A DNA stretch of 64,000 nt from Stropharia rugosoannulata (taxonomy: Eukaryota; Basidiomycota; Agaricomycetes; Agaricales; Strophariaceae), in NCBI GenBank assembly GCA_028532985.1, contig JANCIK010000001.1:2480001-2544000 (forward strand). Direction: 5' to 3'. Both the position numbers and the translations under genes were made by a program. Positions 9,925-21,805 of this stretch are shown here, piece after piece (positions within the stretch are counted from its first letter, which is position 1; each line of letters opens with the position of its first letter). The notes beneath the pieces were generated by a model that saw only the letters and a program-made list of their open reading frames with translations, ran no database searches and was not told where the DNA came from.

Positions 9925-12422
9925 TTACTTGGTATTAGCTAAAACATTCATATTGTAGCTAACTTCATGAGGTTTATATACAAAGTCTTCATACACCAAA
10001 TGACCATTGAATGGCTCCTGAAGCTTTTGGTACTTGGTTGCCTTCTTTGGATAGTATTTTTTATAATAGATTCTGCAAATTTGAAGAAAGTTATTATTAA
10101 TATAATTAATGTTTAAAATATGACTTACATTCCACCCGAAAGCAAAGCAATAAATGCCACAAGTCCAATAAAGCCACCTATTAGTTTGCCTTTATTTTTG
10201 TCAAAGAATAATTCAACTTTGTCGAGACCTTGAGGATCCGGGTCAACAAAGACCAGTTTGCGGTCCGGAAGTTCAGAAATGCTTGGTGGATTAGCAGGAT
10301 CAAAGCAGTATTGCTTAAAACATTGAGTGCATAGGGAAGATCGAGGAATAGTAGGTGATATATTGGACCTTGCACGATCAATTGCAGCACATTGTAAACA
10401 CTTGCCCCAGTTTGGATCAGCCGCTCTAGAATTTGGTGTAAAGCCAGAAACAATATTATTGAAGACCTGGTCAAAGAAGAGGTGCGTATGTAGCTGAGTG
10501 TATGTCAGTTGGAATGTAGCAGTGCTGATACAATAAATAAGCACACTGTGGCAATGTTGTAGGAGGATATAGAAACAAAGACGTACTTTGTTACAGGATT
10601 GTCTCCTGAAAGCGGCGGAGCATTTGGTAGATAGATAACAAGTGGAAATGTATCGTTAGGTCCTGGATTACAACCAAAAAATGTTGGCCGAGCATTGACA
10701 CCCGTACTAATGAATTCATCTGGCGAAGACGGTATGGGAGGGAATGGCTTGTGTGATGACTGCAGAAACTCTTGCTGTCGGCGGGCTGTAAACAGTAAGC
10801 CAGTTCCACTACCAAGTCTCTTAGAATATATGATATCAAACAGGAAGAAAGAAACGTACTTGGGCCAGTTGTTGACAGGATCATCAGCGCTTCCTTCAAG
10901 GGTAACAATAACATCCACTTCTCTGGCTTTGACAAGTAGTGGGCCGTACGGAATATTCTCCTGATTGGACGAACCGTCAATGAGCTCTAGCCAATCTGCG
11001 TTTGTGTCCTGAAATGTCTCGGGTTGTTGACCCTGGAAAGGGTTGGGCCAGTTGGCAACATCGTTTGCCCGGGTGCGGACGTCCGTTAGCTGCCGATTCA
11101 AGAGATAAAGGAGGGCATTTCCATCATTCTGCGAGAAACCTATGATCTCGTTCCGCGCGAAGTCCAGAATTTGCTAAATAGTTGGTAAGCACCTGTCTGA
11201 GCGAATGAATATGGTACAACTTACATTGAACAGGCTCGCACTGCTTCCCATAACGAATCCCGCCTGGTCAAAGCCAGTGACGCAGGAGGACCCGGTGGTA
11301 GACCTTCCATTGGATAGATGTGTACCCACATAGGTTAAATTCATACCGCTGGAAAGAAATGGGTCGTATGAAGCAAGCTCGAGAGGTGTGATCTAATATT
11401 ACTGCAGTCAATTTCATCACTGTTTATGAGAAAATACAACTTACTTCATATACCACCGAGTCCAAACCAAGCACAGTCGTAAGGTTATCTCCCGAAGGCC
11501 GCGAATCGGCAACGGCAATGGGGAAGGGCATCAGGTGGTTCTGGTATGACGGGATGAGAGGGATCTGGGACCAAAGCTGACCTGCGCCATGCCCTGTATC
11601 GTTGGTGAAGAAGTTCTGCCGCGAGGTCTGGTTGAGGAAATGGTAAGATATCATGCGAGCCCAGGGGTCTGTGATACTTGTATCTCTGCAATGCAGTTGA
11701 GCAAAAGTAAAGAAAAATGAGGACAACAACTTACACTCCTTGGGCATCCTTCGCGATAATACTCCATAAGATGCTGCCGTAAAATGCCTGGTTTAGGTCT
11801 GATATGATGTCGTCGCCGTCGGGCGAAACAAACGGCAGGTCAAGCAGCCAGCCGCTCAGGTCATTGCCATTCCCAAAGACAAGGTCGTTGATTAGAGGAA
11901 AATCGTTGAACACCAGCGATCCGGTTACCCAAGACCCACCTGTTTGTTCATCAGTTCATACAGCGAACAACGAAGGATCAACGGCGTACCAGATAAACCT
12001 GTTAGGTATGACGCCACCTGCAGCAACCCGCCCGTTCCGAGCGATTTTGAAGAAGCGTTCCGACCGTCAAGGGCAAGCATGACGGCAGCACCGTACTGAG
12101 CAGCCCTAAGCCCGCCTCCGGGGATGGCAAAACCCACAGTGGGGAAAGTAGAAGCATTAAAAGACGTGAGGTCGTAGCCTAAAGCGCTGCCATTTCCTAT
12201 CCAGTCAGTCCACGCGGCTGCGATAGTGATGTTCTTTCTGGTTTTGATGTAGTCGACCTCTGCTGGATGAAGAGTTTGGTTGGCCGGAGTGAAGGTTCGA
12301 ATCAAGGGTGCTGTTGACAAATCGGGACATTCAACATTTGTCTGGGGTGCATAATCCGTGACTTGGCTGCCCAGGGTCGTTGCACAAAGTCCAAGGATTG
12401 AGAACGCAAGAGGGGCTCGCAT
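9925..12422 (-). CDS. Phospholipase B (lysophospholipase), TM-anchored
   Basis: Eight exons (12422-11990, 11939-11735, 11685-11445, 11392-11225, 11173-10860, 10808-10587, 10524-10129, 10072-9925) encode 708 residues. The enzyme hydrolyses acyl chains from phospholipids and lysophospholipids at the cell surface or outside. A signal peptide (about residues 1-19) starts the protein. The oxyanion motif is GFAIPGGGLRA, with Pro where SGGG is usual; the nucleophile motif GLSGGSW is split by intron 1; the acidic block IDGSSNQENIP carries the likely catalytic Asp. Many N-x-S/T sites suit secretion. Unlike GPI-anchored fungal PLBs, it ends in one membrane segment (GGFIGLVAFIALLSGG) and a basic, Tyr-rich cytoplasmic tail of about 48 residues on the last exon. 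The GTAAGT donor at 10128 and ATTTGCAG acceptor support that exon over the stop at 10127. Confidence 0.9.
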
Positions 12423-12632
12423 TAGGGAGAAAGTGTAAGTCGTAGCTGATATGAAGACGTCAAGAGCTTAAGAAGACATGATGCTCGACAAGCAGTGCGG
12501 GAACAATGAGGCCGTGGTCCAACCATCCTGTGCCAGTTTAAATTTAGTACTCAGGGCATGGTAACCGACGATATCCAAAGCGAGAAATGAGGATTGGGTA
12601 AAGTACAAAATCGTGATATCTACTGCCAAGAA

Positions 12633-14047
12633 CTAATCGTCAAAACCCCCTTCAAACAGGTAGTTCGCAGCCAATTCTTCGTTCTTGTCGCATGCAAAGT
12701 AGGCCTCGAGCACAGCTTGTCGCGGGAACCCAAGGGCTTCCAACTATAGAGCGATCAGTCAACGGCCAAGTAAGATGGAGACGCAGCATCAAGACATACC
12801 CTTTGGATAGCAGCTCTTTCTTCTTCTGTTACGCTCACGACATGGGCACCGGGAGGAATGGCTCCCTCCTCGCCTTCATCACCGAGTTCGATGCCTAGAA
12901 GTTGGAGAAGGGCTTCGGGGTTCTGTGAGATCATCTGGGCGATGGCCGGGTTCTGGGTTGCAAGTTGCTGGATGAGTGGCCCAATCAACTGCGGATTTGC
13001 GGCCATCTGCTCGCGCAGCTGCTGTATTTGCGGGTTGTTGCGCAGAGCTTCAATGTTAAGCTGGCCCCCGATGCCTGGGGTGGGCCCTGTGGGGGCACCG
13101 CCACCAGCATGTTGCTGCTGTTGTTGCTGAGCCAACTGGAAAGGGAGTAAGTAGATGACTAGAGCGGGATGGGGCATTCATGTACTTGGAATAGATTCTG
13201 AGGCTGACTGGGCTGCTGTGCTTGGGCTGGGGGCGGTGCGGCGCCGGCGCCGGTAGCAGCAGCAGCAGCAGGAGCAGAGGGCGTTTGGGCTGTGGCCGGG
13301 GCATGAGGTTCCTCATCTGCGTTGAGATGGGCGGGGATGCCCTGTATCTTTGTGAGAGGTTAAAAAGAGCAGGCCAAGGAAGAGACATACGGTCATTAGG
13401 TACTCGACAGCGCGATCGGCGTTGTTAAAACTGGCGCGCATCGCACGGAGGACCTGATCTCTCTCGAAACCCATCTCGACCATGCCGTTGATGGCGTCCT
13501 GAAGACGTGAGCCAGAGAGGAACGCGCTCGGATCGCCAAAGGCCGGGGCAGGCGCGGCCGGGGCAGCCACTGGTGCAGGCGCCTCTGCAGGCGGGGCGGG
13601 CTCGGCTGCCGGTTCTGGGGCTGGGGCGGGTGCAGGGGCGGGGTCTGGGGCGGCGGTGGATGTTGATGGGGCCGGGGTAGGCTTGGGCTAGGGGACGATA
13701 AGATGGGCGATGGGACGGAGGAAGATGGCGGACCTTTGCGACCATGAGGACAAGAAAGTCCTTCTCCTTGAAGCCACAGGACTCGACGGTCTTGTCATCG
13801 GTGAGGATCTTGCCTGCGGGGGGTCAGCGGGGATCGCGGGGGGAGAGGAAGGACATGCCCGAGTAGATTATTTTCTGGACGGCGACGGGGTGGCCCTGGG
13901 ACTGGTGGATTTTTGCCTTGAGCTCGGCGATGGTCTCGGCGGGCTCGACATCGACCTGAAGGGGTGAGCAGGACGGTGGCGACGGCGAGGGCGGCGCGGA
14001 CATACCTGGAATATTTTCTGCTGAGTCGTCTTTACGGTGATCTTCAT
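12633..14047 (-). CDS. RAD23: UV excision repair protein RAD23
   Basis: Seven exons (14047-14006, 13955-13859, 13813-13734, 13687-13391, 13341-13186, 13135-12800, 12743-12633) give 372 residues. The order is an N-terminal ubiquitin-like domain (about 1-73, IYSGKIL), a Pro/Ala linker, UBA1 (about 115-160), a Gln-rich linker, the XPC-binding/STI1-like domain (about 220-275) and C-terminal UBA2 (about 325-365). RAD23 shuttles ubiquitinated clients to the proteasome and stabilises Rad4/XPC in nucleotide excision repair. Intron 2 (13858-13814) has a GC donor (G|GCATGT), demanded by the conserved IYSGK reading. The start lies 78 bp from the divergent LRR gene. Confidence 0.95.
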
Positions 14048-14125
14048 GGCGGTCGAGAGGAGAAAGCGGCGGGCCCGCAATGATGGCAGGGGCGATTACG
14101 CAAGCAGCTTGCTCCCTCTCCTCCC

Positions 14126-15925
14126 ATGCAGTCCCAGCCGGGCGACGCTTACCTGCGCAGCATCGCGGCCTTCATCCGTCGCAACGCCCAGCCCCTCGCA
14201 GACGCTGCCTTCGCCCGTCGCCGCTCCCACCAGCCTTCGCCCTCCTTCTGGTTTTCACCCCAGCGGCCCCTTGTCCTCGAGCTAGACACCCATCACCTCT
14301 TCTACATCCTCATCCGCTTCGAGGCTATTGGCATCCACGCAGGCCCTCTCGACGTCCATGTCGAGCCCCCGTCCCGCCCGACGTCCTATGCCCCCATCTA
14401 TGCTGCAGACTCTGACACCCTCTCGCTGGCCTCCTTTCGCTCCACTCTCTCCAGCCTCTCTCTCCCCACCAGCTGGTGGACCGACCAGCCAGACATAAAT
14501 GCAGAACTCAGGTTCATCTACAGCAGCTTCACAAAGCTCCCTGCTCTCTCCATATCGCCCCCGGGCAACAAAGTAATTGCAGAGCTCCAGGGAGAATCCA
14601 TCGACTCTAATGCCGTCCCCCTCGACGTCTTCAAGAATCTCCAGCGCCTTGACTGCGAGAACGTCGACCCCCGCACATTGCTTGGTTGGGATCTACTCTC
14701 CATCTCATTGAGAAGCCTCAAGATCCGCAAGAGCGGTCTCGACGATATCACGCAGCTCTTCATCGGCGCAGTCCTTGACGATCGCGCCCGACGGCAAGGC
14801 TCCTCTGCCCAGCAACGCCAGCGTAGCACTACGCTCGACTCGCCGCCCTCAGACCCTGAACGAACTCCAATAACACGTGCCCTGCCGTCCTCCAGTTGGG
14901 CCTTTCTCAAACACCTATACCTGCCTGACAATGGCCTCACGTCATTTCCTCCTGATTTACTCCCCTATCTGACTGCCGTCACCCATCTGGATCTATCTTC
15001 CAATCTCTTTGTCTCTGTCCCATCCGGCCTGGAACAGCTCTACAGTCTCACCAGTCTGAACATGGCCGATAATCTCATCGACTCTGTCCTGGGCATATAC
15101 CTCAATCTCGGTCAGCTGCTTTATATAAATCTCTCTCGGAACAGGCTGGAATCGTTATGTGGGCTTGAACGCTTACTGGCTCTCGAGCGCATCGACTTGC
15201 GGAAGAATCTCTTGGAGGAAACGTCCGAAATAGGAAGACTGGTCGTGCTCCCAAACATCTCTGAGCTCTGGATAGAAGGCAATACATTTGTCGAAATTGA
15301 AGAGTCCTACCGAGTCAACTGCTTTGGCTACTTCTGGAAAGAAGGAAAGTCCATACTTCTCGACGGAACGTTGCCATCGTTGATAGAGAGGCGAAGCCTA
15401 GGCTCTTTGGAGCCAGCCAGGCCTGTTCTCCCGCCGTCCACGTCTCCTCCAGCCGTAGCGATAGAGACCTCTCAGCCGCACTCACGCCGTGAGCCAACTC
15501 AGCATACTAGTGATTCCGCATCGGTGGTTGCCAGCAGCGGGCGACGGCCAAAAAAGGCCAAGCGCATTGTGAATCTCGACGACCAGGCGAGCCATCAGAT
15601 GTTCCCCTCGGCGTCGCACTCGCGTCTCGGCTCTGTACAAGCAGCGGCAGAGGGCACGTATACGGCTACCATGGTAGAGGAACCGGTAGCAGGAACCGCG
15701 GAGGAGACGGCCCCGACAGCGAGACGATCGCGCCATAGCCGACACCAGACAGAGTTTGCGGATAGCGCAAGGAGCGAGGCGCGTCGGGCGCGACAGAGCG
15801 CGTCGATGTTTGAGGCGGCGGGGGAGGAGGGGTCTGCAGATGCATACCGCCAGACAATCGAGTCGCTGAAGAAGGACATGGGGGAGAGCTGGCTCAAGGT
15901 ATACAGCCAGACACAGGCGTCGTAG
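14126..15925 (+). CDS. Leucine-rich repeat protein, STK11IP/nischarin-like
   Basis: A single-exon gene of 599 residues. About five to six LRRs are visible around residues 250-390 (for example HLDLSSNLFVSVP, SLNMADNLIDSV, YINLSRNRLESL, RIDLRKNLLEE), followed by a capping WIEGN/YFWKEGK block. The N-terminal 200 residues hold a FWF/LELDTHHLFYI region, and the C-terminal 190 are Ser/Arg/Glu-rich and probably disordered. The layout recalls fungal LRR proteins distantly related to LKB1-interacting protein 1 and nischarin. That comparison is from memory of architecture, so a scaffold role is only a guess. It has no intron, unlike nearly all its neighbours. Confidence 0.8.
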   Translation: MQSQPGDAYLRSIAAFIRRNAQPLADAAFARRRSHQPSPSFWFSPQRPLVLELDTHHLFYILIRFEAIGIHAGPLDVHVEPPSRPTSYAPIYAADSDTLSLASFRSTLSSLSLPTSWWTDQPDINAELRFIYSSFTKLPALSISPPGNKVIAELQGESIDSNAVPLDVFKNLQRLDCENVDPRTLLGWDLLSISLRSLKIRKSGLDDITQLFIGAVLDDRARRQGSSAQQRQRSTTLDSPPSDPERTPITRALPSSSWAFLKHLYLPDNGLTSFPPDLLPYLTAVTHLDLSSNLFVSVPSGLEQLYSLTSLNMADNLIDSVLGIYLNLGQLLYINLSRNRLESLCGLERLLALERIDLRKNLLEETSEIGRLVVLPNISELWIEGNTFVEIEESYRVNCFGYFWKEGKSILLDGTLPSLIERRSLGSLEPARPVLPPSTSPPAVAIETSQPHSRREPTQHTSDSASVVASSGRRPKKAKRIVNLDDQASHQMFPSASHSRLGSVQAAAEGTYTATMVEEPVAGTAEETAPTARRSRHSRHQTEFADSARSEARRARQSASMFEAAGEEGSADAYRQTIESLKKDMGESWLKVYSQTQAS

Positions 15926-15936
15926 TCGGTAGATAG

Positions 15937-15944
15937 TCACGTGA
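15937..15944. promoter_or_regulatory. TCACGTGA E-box
   Basis: An 8-bp palindrome lies in the 106-bp gap between the LRR gene and ARF6. CACGTG is the core of Cbf1/Pho4/USF-type bHLH sites in fungi. Position suits an ARF6 promoter element; use is inferred. Confidence 0.35.
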
Positions 15945-16031
15945 TAGTTGTTGATGGCAGTCTCGAGCTGCGAGGAATCCATTTCGTCCTCTTCCTCCCA
16001 TCCGTCGCTCCTTACTTCTATTTCAATCACC

Positions 16032-16843
<812 letters not shown>

Positions 16844-17308
16844 AATACCTATGACCGCAGCTATCGCTACCCGCACTTGAGACCTTATGCCGTCGGCGTT
16901 ACGTTCGGGAACCATCTGTTCTATACCAGTATTTTCTTGTTTCCGTCATTCCAATACCCCTATATTTCTCCAAGTGTCTGCTTTCCCACTCTATCACTTA
17001 TTTTCATGGCCATGCACGACCTTTACAACGCACAACGGATAACTTCGCTCTGTTCAATACATGACCTCTTTTCCCTCTCTCATCTCGACAGAATACCTTA
17101 CTGTCTCCTTATACATGGAACGGCCTGTATTACGCAGTTAGTTATCTCTCATTAATGGATGCCTTGTGTTTAGCGCTTGGATGTACCGTCTTTTATGTAA
17201 GCTGAATAATGTCGTGCTAATTGGATAATTGTTGTTCACGATGATTCCGACGTACTTCATCTCAAGTTGACCCGCCATGCCGTCCCACGTAACTTGCCTC
17301 CAACCGTC
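16844..17308. other. Gap between ARF6 and cysteine synthase
   Basis: No gene seen. The left part is T/C-rich and is likely ARF6 3' UTR; the right part should hold the cysteine synthase promoter. No distinctive element stood out. Confidence 0.5.
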
Positions 17309-18637
17309 ATGTACGCAGCACTCCGTGTGGCTTCTAGGCGCGGTTTTGCCTCCAATGCATCTGTTCAGGGCTTCAACGGAGCCGTGGGCAATACCCCACT
17401 TGTACGTGTCTGTCACCAGCTCAGTTGGTGCTCCACTTAGCCAGCGATGTAGATATATTTGAAAACTCTCTCAGAAAGAACGGGCTGCCATATCTACGGC
17501 AAGGCAGAGTTCCAAAATCCTGGCGGCAGCGTCAAGGACCGCGCAGCCCTTGGTCTCGTCAATGACGCAGAGGACAAAGGATTGTGCGTCGCAGTCGTCC
17601 GTACCTAGCCCAGCTAACTATGACCGCGCACAGGATCAAACCAGGCGGCACTGTCGTTGAGGGTACTGCAGGGAACACCGGCATTGGCCTTGCCCATGTC
17701 TGTCGCGCAAAGGGTTACAAATGCGTAATCTACATGCCCGACACCCAGGTATGCAAGGGAAGCACTTCGATCCCTCGATCACGACGGTCCTAACCCGTCC
17801 TTCCAGAGCCAAGAGAAGATTGATCTCTTGCGCATGCTCGGTGCGGACGTGCGTCCCGTGCCCGCCGTCGCCTTTGAGAACCCAAAGAACTACAACCATC
17901 AGGCGCGCGAATATGCAGAGAGCGTCGAGAACGCTATTTGGACAAACCAGTTCGACAACACCGCGAACGCAAAAGCGCACTACGTCTCGACCGGTCCGGA
18001 GATCTGGGAGCAGACGCAGGGCAAGCTCGACGGGTTCATTTGCTCGACGGGCACGGGTGGCACGTTAGCGGGCATCGGCAAGTACCTTGTTGAGAAGAGC
18101 AAAGGCAAAACGCAGGTCTGGCTAGCTGACCCGCCGGGCAGTGTGTTGACGAGCTATATCACGAGCGGGGGAAAGCTGGTAGAACGGACTGGAAGCTCTA
18201 TCACCGAAGGTGCTCTTGATATCTTCCTCAAAGCAAGTTGATACTGACACTGTTCCAGGCATCGGTCAGGGACGCGTCACTGACAACCTTGCTACATTTA
18301 TCAAAGATGTATCTGGCGCGTTCACTGTTCCTGATACCAAAAGTATTTCAATGCTTTATGAACTCCTAGACGCCGAGGGCCTATATCTAGGAGCCAGCTC
18401 TGCTCTTAATGTCGTTGCCGCTGTGGAACTCGCGCAGAAACTTGGCAGAGGTGCATTATATAACAACCTTGGAAAGACATAACTTGACATTTTGCCATAG
18501 GATCGACGGTAGCAACTATTCTCTGCGATGGAGCATACCGCTACCAAAGTCGCCTCTTCTCCAAGAAGTGGCTTGAGACCAAAGGCCTTCAAGACGCAAT
18601 CCCGCCGCATCTCAAGAAATATGCTGTTTTGGAATAA
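17309..18637 (+). CDS. Cysteine synthase 2-like PLP enzyme, mitochondrial
   Basis: Six exons (17309-17401, 17453-17583, 17634-17748, 17807-18209, 18259-18450, 18501-18637) give 356 residues. It is a fold-type II PLP enzyme: [10 protein letters not shown] carries the PLP Lys, [12 protein letters not shown] is the substrate loop and [12 protein letters not shown] binds the PLP phosphate. A basic, Ala/Ser/Arg-rich N-terminus ([15 protein letters not shown]) looks like a mitochondrial presequence. The central insertion and [12 protein letters not shown]-terminal part match the fungal cysteine synthase 2 group (yeast Mcy1/YGR012W type) rather than the main OAS-TL enzymes. The expected reaction is O-acetylserine or O-phosphoserine plus sulfide to cysteine, although the physiological role of this subgroup is unsettled. 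It is convergent with the P450, with 88 bp between stops. Confidence 0.9.
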
Positions 18638-18725
18638 TTTCTTCTTGTATACCGACAATCTCTGGCAGGATAGATCTACATAAAATTTTGTAATGCATAT
18701 ATATCGGGGGTCCACATTCGCAATA

Positions 18726-20785
18726 CTAATGAATAGTGCGATCATATGGTAAAACGAAAAGAGGACATTGACTTCCTTCCTTATATTTGCCAGATACATA
18801 CGGTCGGGTTAAAACACTAGACGAAAGAGTCAGGTACAATCATCCCGAAGGGCAAAATCACATACACGTTTGCCTTGATTATTTTATCTTCCGTAGGTTT
18901 AAAGATACAATTGGTGAGTAGAATATACAAAAAGGATTTGATTTCGATCATAGAAAACTTGAGACCAATACAAGACTGAAAATGATATGTCAACAAGTTA
19001 TTTTGTAATAGATAAAAGTACTTACGCGTGGTCCCGCTGAGAACGTTAGTGTGTTTGAATACAAACCAGGTAATTCTTTTGCTACTTCCGGAAGGTCATC
19101 CCATCGATCCGGCCTATCATGTATCATGAATCTAAATTATAACGACAACCGGGATCAGGATCATACCTAAACTCCCAAGCATCCTCTCCCCAAATTTGCC
19201 GATCAAGATTAAAGCCCTCAACGGCGACATGAATAAAGCTGCCTTTCGGGAAAGTGATGGATGACTTGTTCATAATATTGCCATTCCGATCGCGGATCGG
19301 AGATGAAGTAGGAATTTCGTCGTCTTGGGTAGCGACTCGGATAGAGGAGTGCACAGGAGGAATAAGGCGGATGGCTTCCCGGATAATATTGTCAAGCAGC
19401 GGGAGATTCGCTATATCCGTGTATAGTGAATGGATTTCTTCATCCGTTAAATCAGACAGATTGACTTGAGATGTTGGATAAACCGAAAGTAGTTCAGCGC
19501 GTAAGCGATCCTGTATGCTTGGGTGCTGAGCCAAGAGTAACAGCATCCACGTTAAGCTTAGAGACGAGGTGTCTGAACCAGCAAACATGAACGTATTTAT
19601 GTTGTGGAGGATGTCCTCGTCAGATATCCTCTGGTCCTCTGTAAGGTCTGAAGATGCATTTGATTTGACTACGTCATTGAGTGAGCATATACGTCAATAA
19701 AATGTGTAACATCTCACGTAGAAGGGTCAACAAATCTCTAGCGACGTATGGGATACCAGACTTGTTCCCCTGTTCAATTTTGGATTTTTTCTCCTGGATA
19801 AGGCGACCAGCCTCTCGACGGATGACATTTTGACACCTTTGGACAGTTTTGTCAACAGCATCTGGCTAGAAGATAATTGTCATATTACTTAATAAACAAG
19901 ATGTTGGGTATTTGAACATACAAAGAACCAAGGAATAAAAGGCATATAAATTCTGAAGATTGTCCAAATTGGCTTGCTCTGGGAGATGGCGACTTCAAAC
20001 ATTTCTTTGTATGCCACAAAGAGTTCGTTATGCTCGTTTTCAATAGAATTAAAAGCGTAGTCAAAACCTGTATGTTGTATGAATAGACATCACTCTGAAA
20101 GGCGAAAATCACGTACCCGCAAGCCCAATGACATCGAATGTAGCCCGACTGATCCAATGGCATACATCTAATTTTAGTGGCTCTGGACTCTGTCGGACAT
20201 TGTCTAGCCACTTGTCTTTGAGCTGGTTGCCTTTCTTAAAGACCAATGGGACAAGAGCGCGAAGGTTTTGAACAGAAAATGCAGGCGTAGCGACGCGTCT
20301 CTGGCGCTTATGCACCGTCCCTTCAGCTGCAAGTAAGCCGCAGCCAATGAGGCTAGTAATGAGACGACGAGACTGCCATGGTTTCTCATAAATGGTTGAG
20401 TTCTTGAGTACATGGGCGACGGACACAGGGTCCAATGACAAAAGACGTATGTCCCACTAGAACCGTGGATGAGATAAGGTATGCTTGAGCCTTGGTACTT
20501 ACCGGTGCAACGCCTTGCAATCGGATGGACCGACCGTATTTAGTGACAAAGAACTCGTTCACTTTGGGAGAGATTTCCGGGCTGTAATCTCTGTCAGCCA
20601 AGGAGCGTGAACGCCCAGACGGACGGCACGCACTCAAGGACATTCTGGAGGATGTGTTTGAACCAGCCCTTAGACGGCGGGCCTGCCAGCTGCAAAAGGG
20701 GGTTCCGACTAGGACTAATGACAAGTATATACGTAAGAAATGCGAAGAGGGCTGCGATGGCAGCGAGAAAGACGAAGAGAAACAT
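18726..20785 (-). CDS. Cytochrome P450 monooxygenase
   Basis: Nine exons (20785-20634, 20581-20503, 20456-20117, 20067-19922, 19865-19718, 19668-19167, 19113-19026, 18975-18866, 18816-18726) encode 551 residues. Residues 1-25 form a signal anchor for the ER membrane and a proline-rich hinge follows. Visible P450 marks are the I-helix FAGSDTSS, the ExxR motif in REAIRL, FRPDRW, and the heme-binding FSAGPRSCIG, split by an intron between R and S. The last intron (18865-18817) matters: without it the frame ends at a TAG inside the intron, while splicing restores the usual TRPYVSGKYKEGSQ C-terminus. It belongs among the expanded basidiomycete microsomal CYPs (CYP5150/5144-like by look). Substrate unknown. 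Confidence 0.92.
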
Positions 20786-20858
20786 GGGAGAAACGAACAA
20801 TAGAGACGCGAAGTGAAGAATAATAAGAATAGGGGCGGAATGGGGTCAGGTGATCTGG

Positions 20859-21611
20859 CTATTTTGCGGGAATGGAGATGAGCACGGCGCGCTTGATCTC
20901 CACACTCTGCGTCTGCGCCCGGTGCACCTGGAATACCGCCTCCTCGTCCTCCTCGCACTCAGAGTCAATGTTCACAGACGTCATAGAGCTTCCCCACGAC
21001 ATCCGCGCTGTCTCTTCCGACGAGCACGACGTCTCCCGCGACTCCATCTCCTCCGTCGTGTCCGTCTCCTCATCGTCGGCGACCACATAGCTGTTCTGGT
21101 CCGCCTCCACTGTGCCCGCCTCAGCCCGCTTCTGAAGTATTGATTTGGGCTCATAGCTCTCAGCGGGCACCGGCACTTTCACAACGGCGGAGCACACCTC
21201 CCATTCCTCCTTCCTGAGTCGGTACCACCGCGATCTCGTCAGCGCCATCGCTCCCAGCCCAAGCAGCACGCTGACAAAAGCCAACGTTATCCCCACTATC
21301 GCAGATGTGCTTAGCCTCCCGGCCGCCAGATCTATCTTTGTGTCCCCGTGCAGAGTAATGACAGTCGGCGCGCTACTCCGAGCCGACCATGCTGTGATCG
21401 TAGACACATGCGACTTTTCCAGAGTGACGGGTACTGTCGCAGTTGGGCCAAGTTGGGCGGAAACCGCGTCAAGCTCACTAGAACCATTGTTGCACCCATC
21501 GCCTACGCATGCATCGTCGGTTGACTGCATGTCATAATCTTGTCTCATGCGAAGCGCATATGAGAGAGGACGGAAAGTCTCAACAGCTCTGTGGGTGTTG
21601 TAAGGCGCCAT
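20859..21611 (-). CDS. Single-TM hypothetical protein
   Basis: An uninterrupted frame of 250 residues. One clear membrane helix lies at about residues 104-125 (TSAIVGITLAFVSVLLGLGAMAL), followed by a basic stop-transfer patch (TRSRWYRLRK). The N-terminal 100 residues are polar with a possible CVGDGC pair; the C-terminal half is acidic and Ser-rich (DDEETDTTEEMESRE). No signal peptide is obvious. The layout suits a type III or type I single-span protein, or a sensor-like or plasma-membrane protein. I do not recognise the family. It ends 73 bp upstream of the P450 start on the same strand. Confidence 0.65.
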   Translation of the reverse strand: MAPYNTHRAVETFRPLSYALRMRQDYDMQSTDDACVGDGCNNGSSELDAVSAQLGPTATVPVTLEKSHVSTITAWSARSSAPTVITLHGDTKIDLAAGRLSTSAIVGITLAFVSVLLGLGAMALTRSRWYRLRKEEWEVCSAVVKVPVPAESYEPKSILQKRAEAGTVEADQNSYVVADDEETDTTEEMESRETSCSSEETARMSWGSSMTSVNIDSECEEDEEAVFQVHRAQTQSVEIKRAVLISIPAK

Positions 21612-21805
21612 TGAATAAGAGAATCAACCCACAAACACATGAATATAATACCTTCCTCAATTTTACTCTGGACGGTGGCTGACATATTAATATGAATAAA
21701 GACGTGTTGTATTAGCAAACTACGGCGGTATACAAGTTAAACACAAAGAATGTATAATTTACACAATGAGATTCGGCAGTGTATAAATTCTATTATTTCA
21801 ACATT

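Noticed and set aside
18817..18865. P450 ending at the TAG at 18817
   Set aside because: That TAG is the acceptor-side end of a normal 49-nt intron; removing it gives the conserved TRPYVSGKYKEGSQ end.
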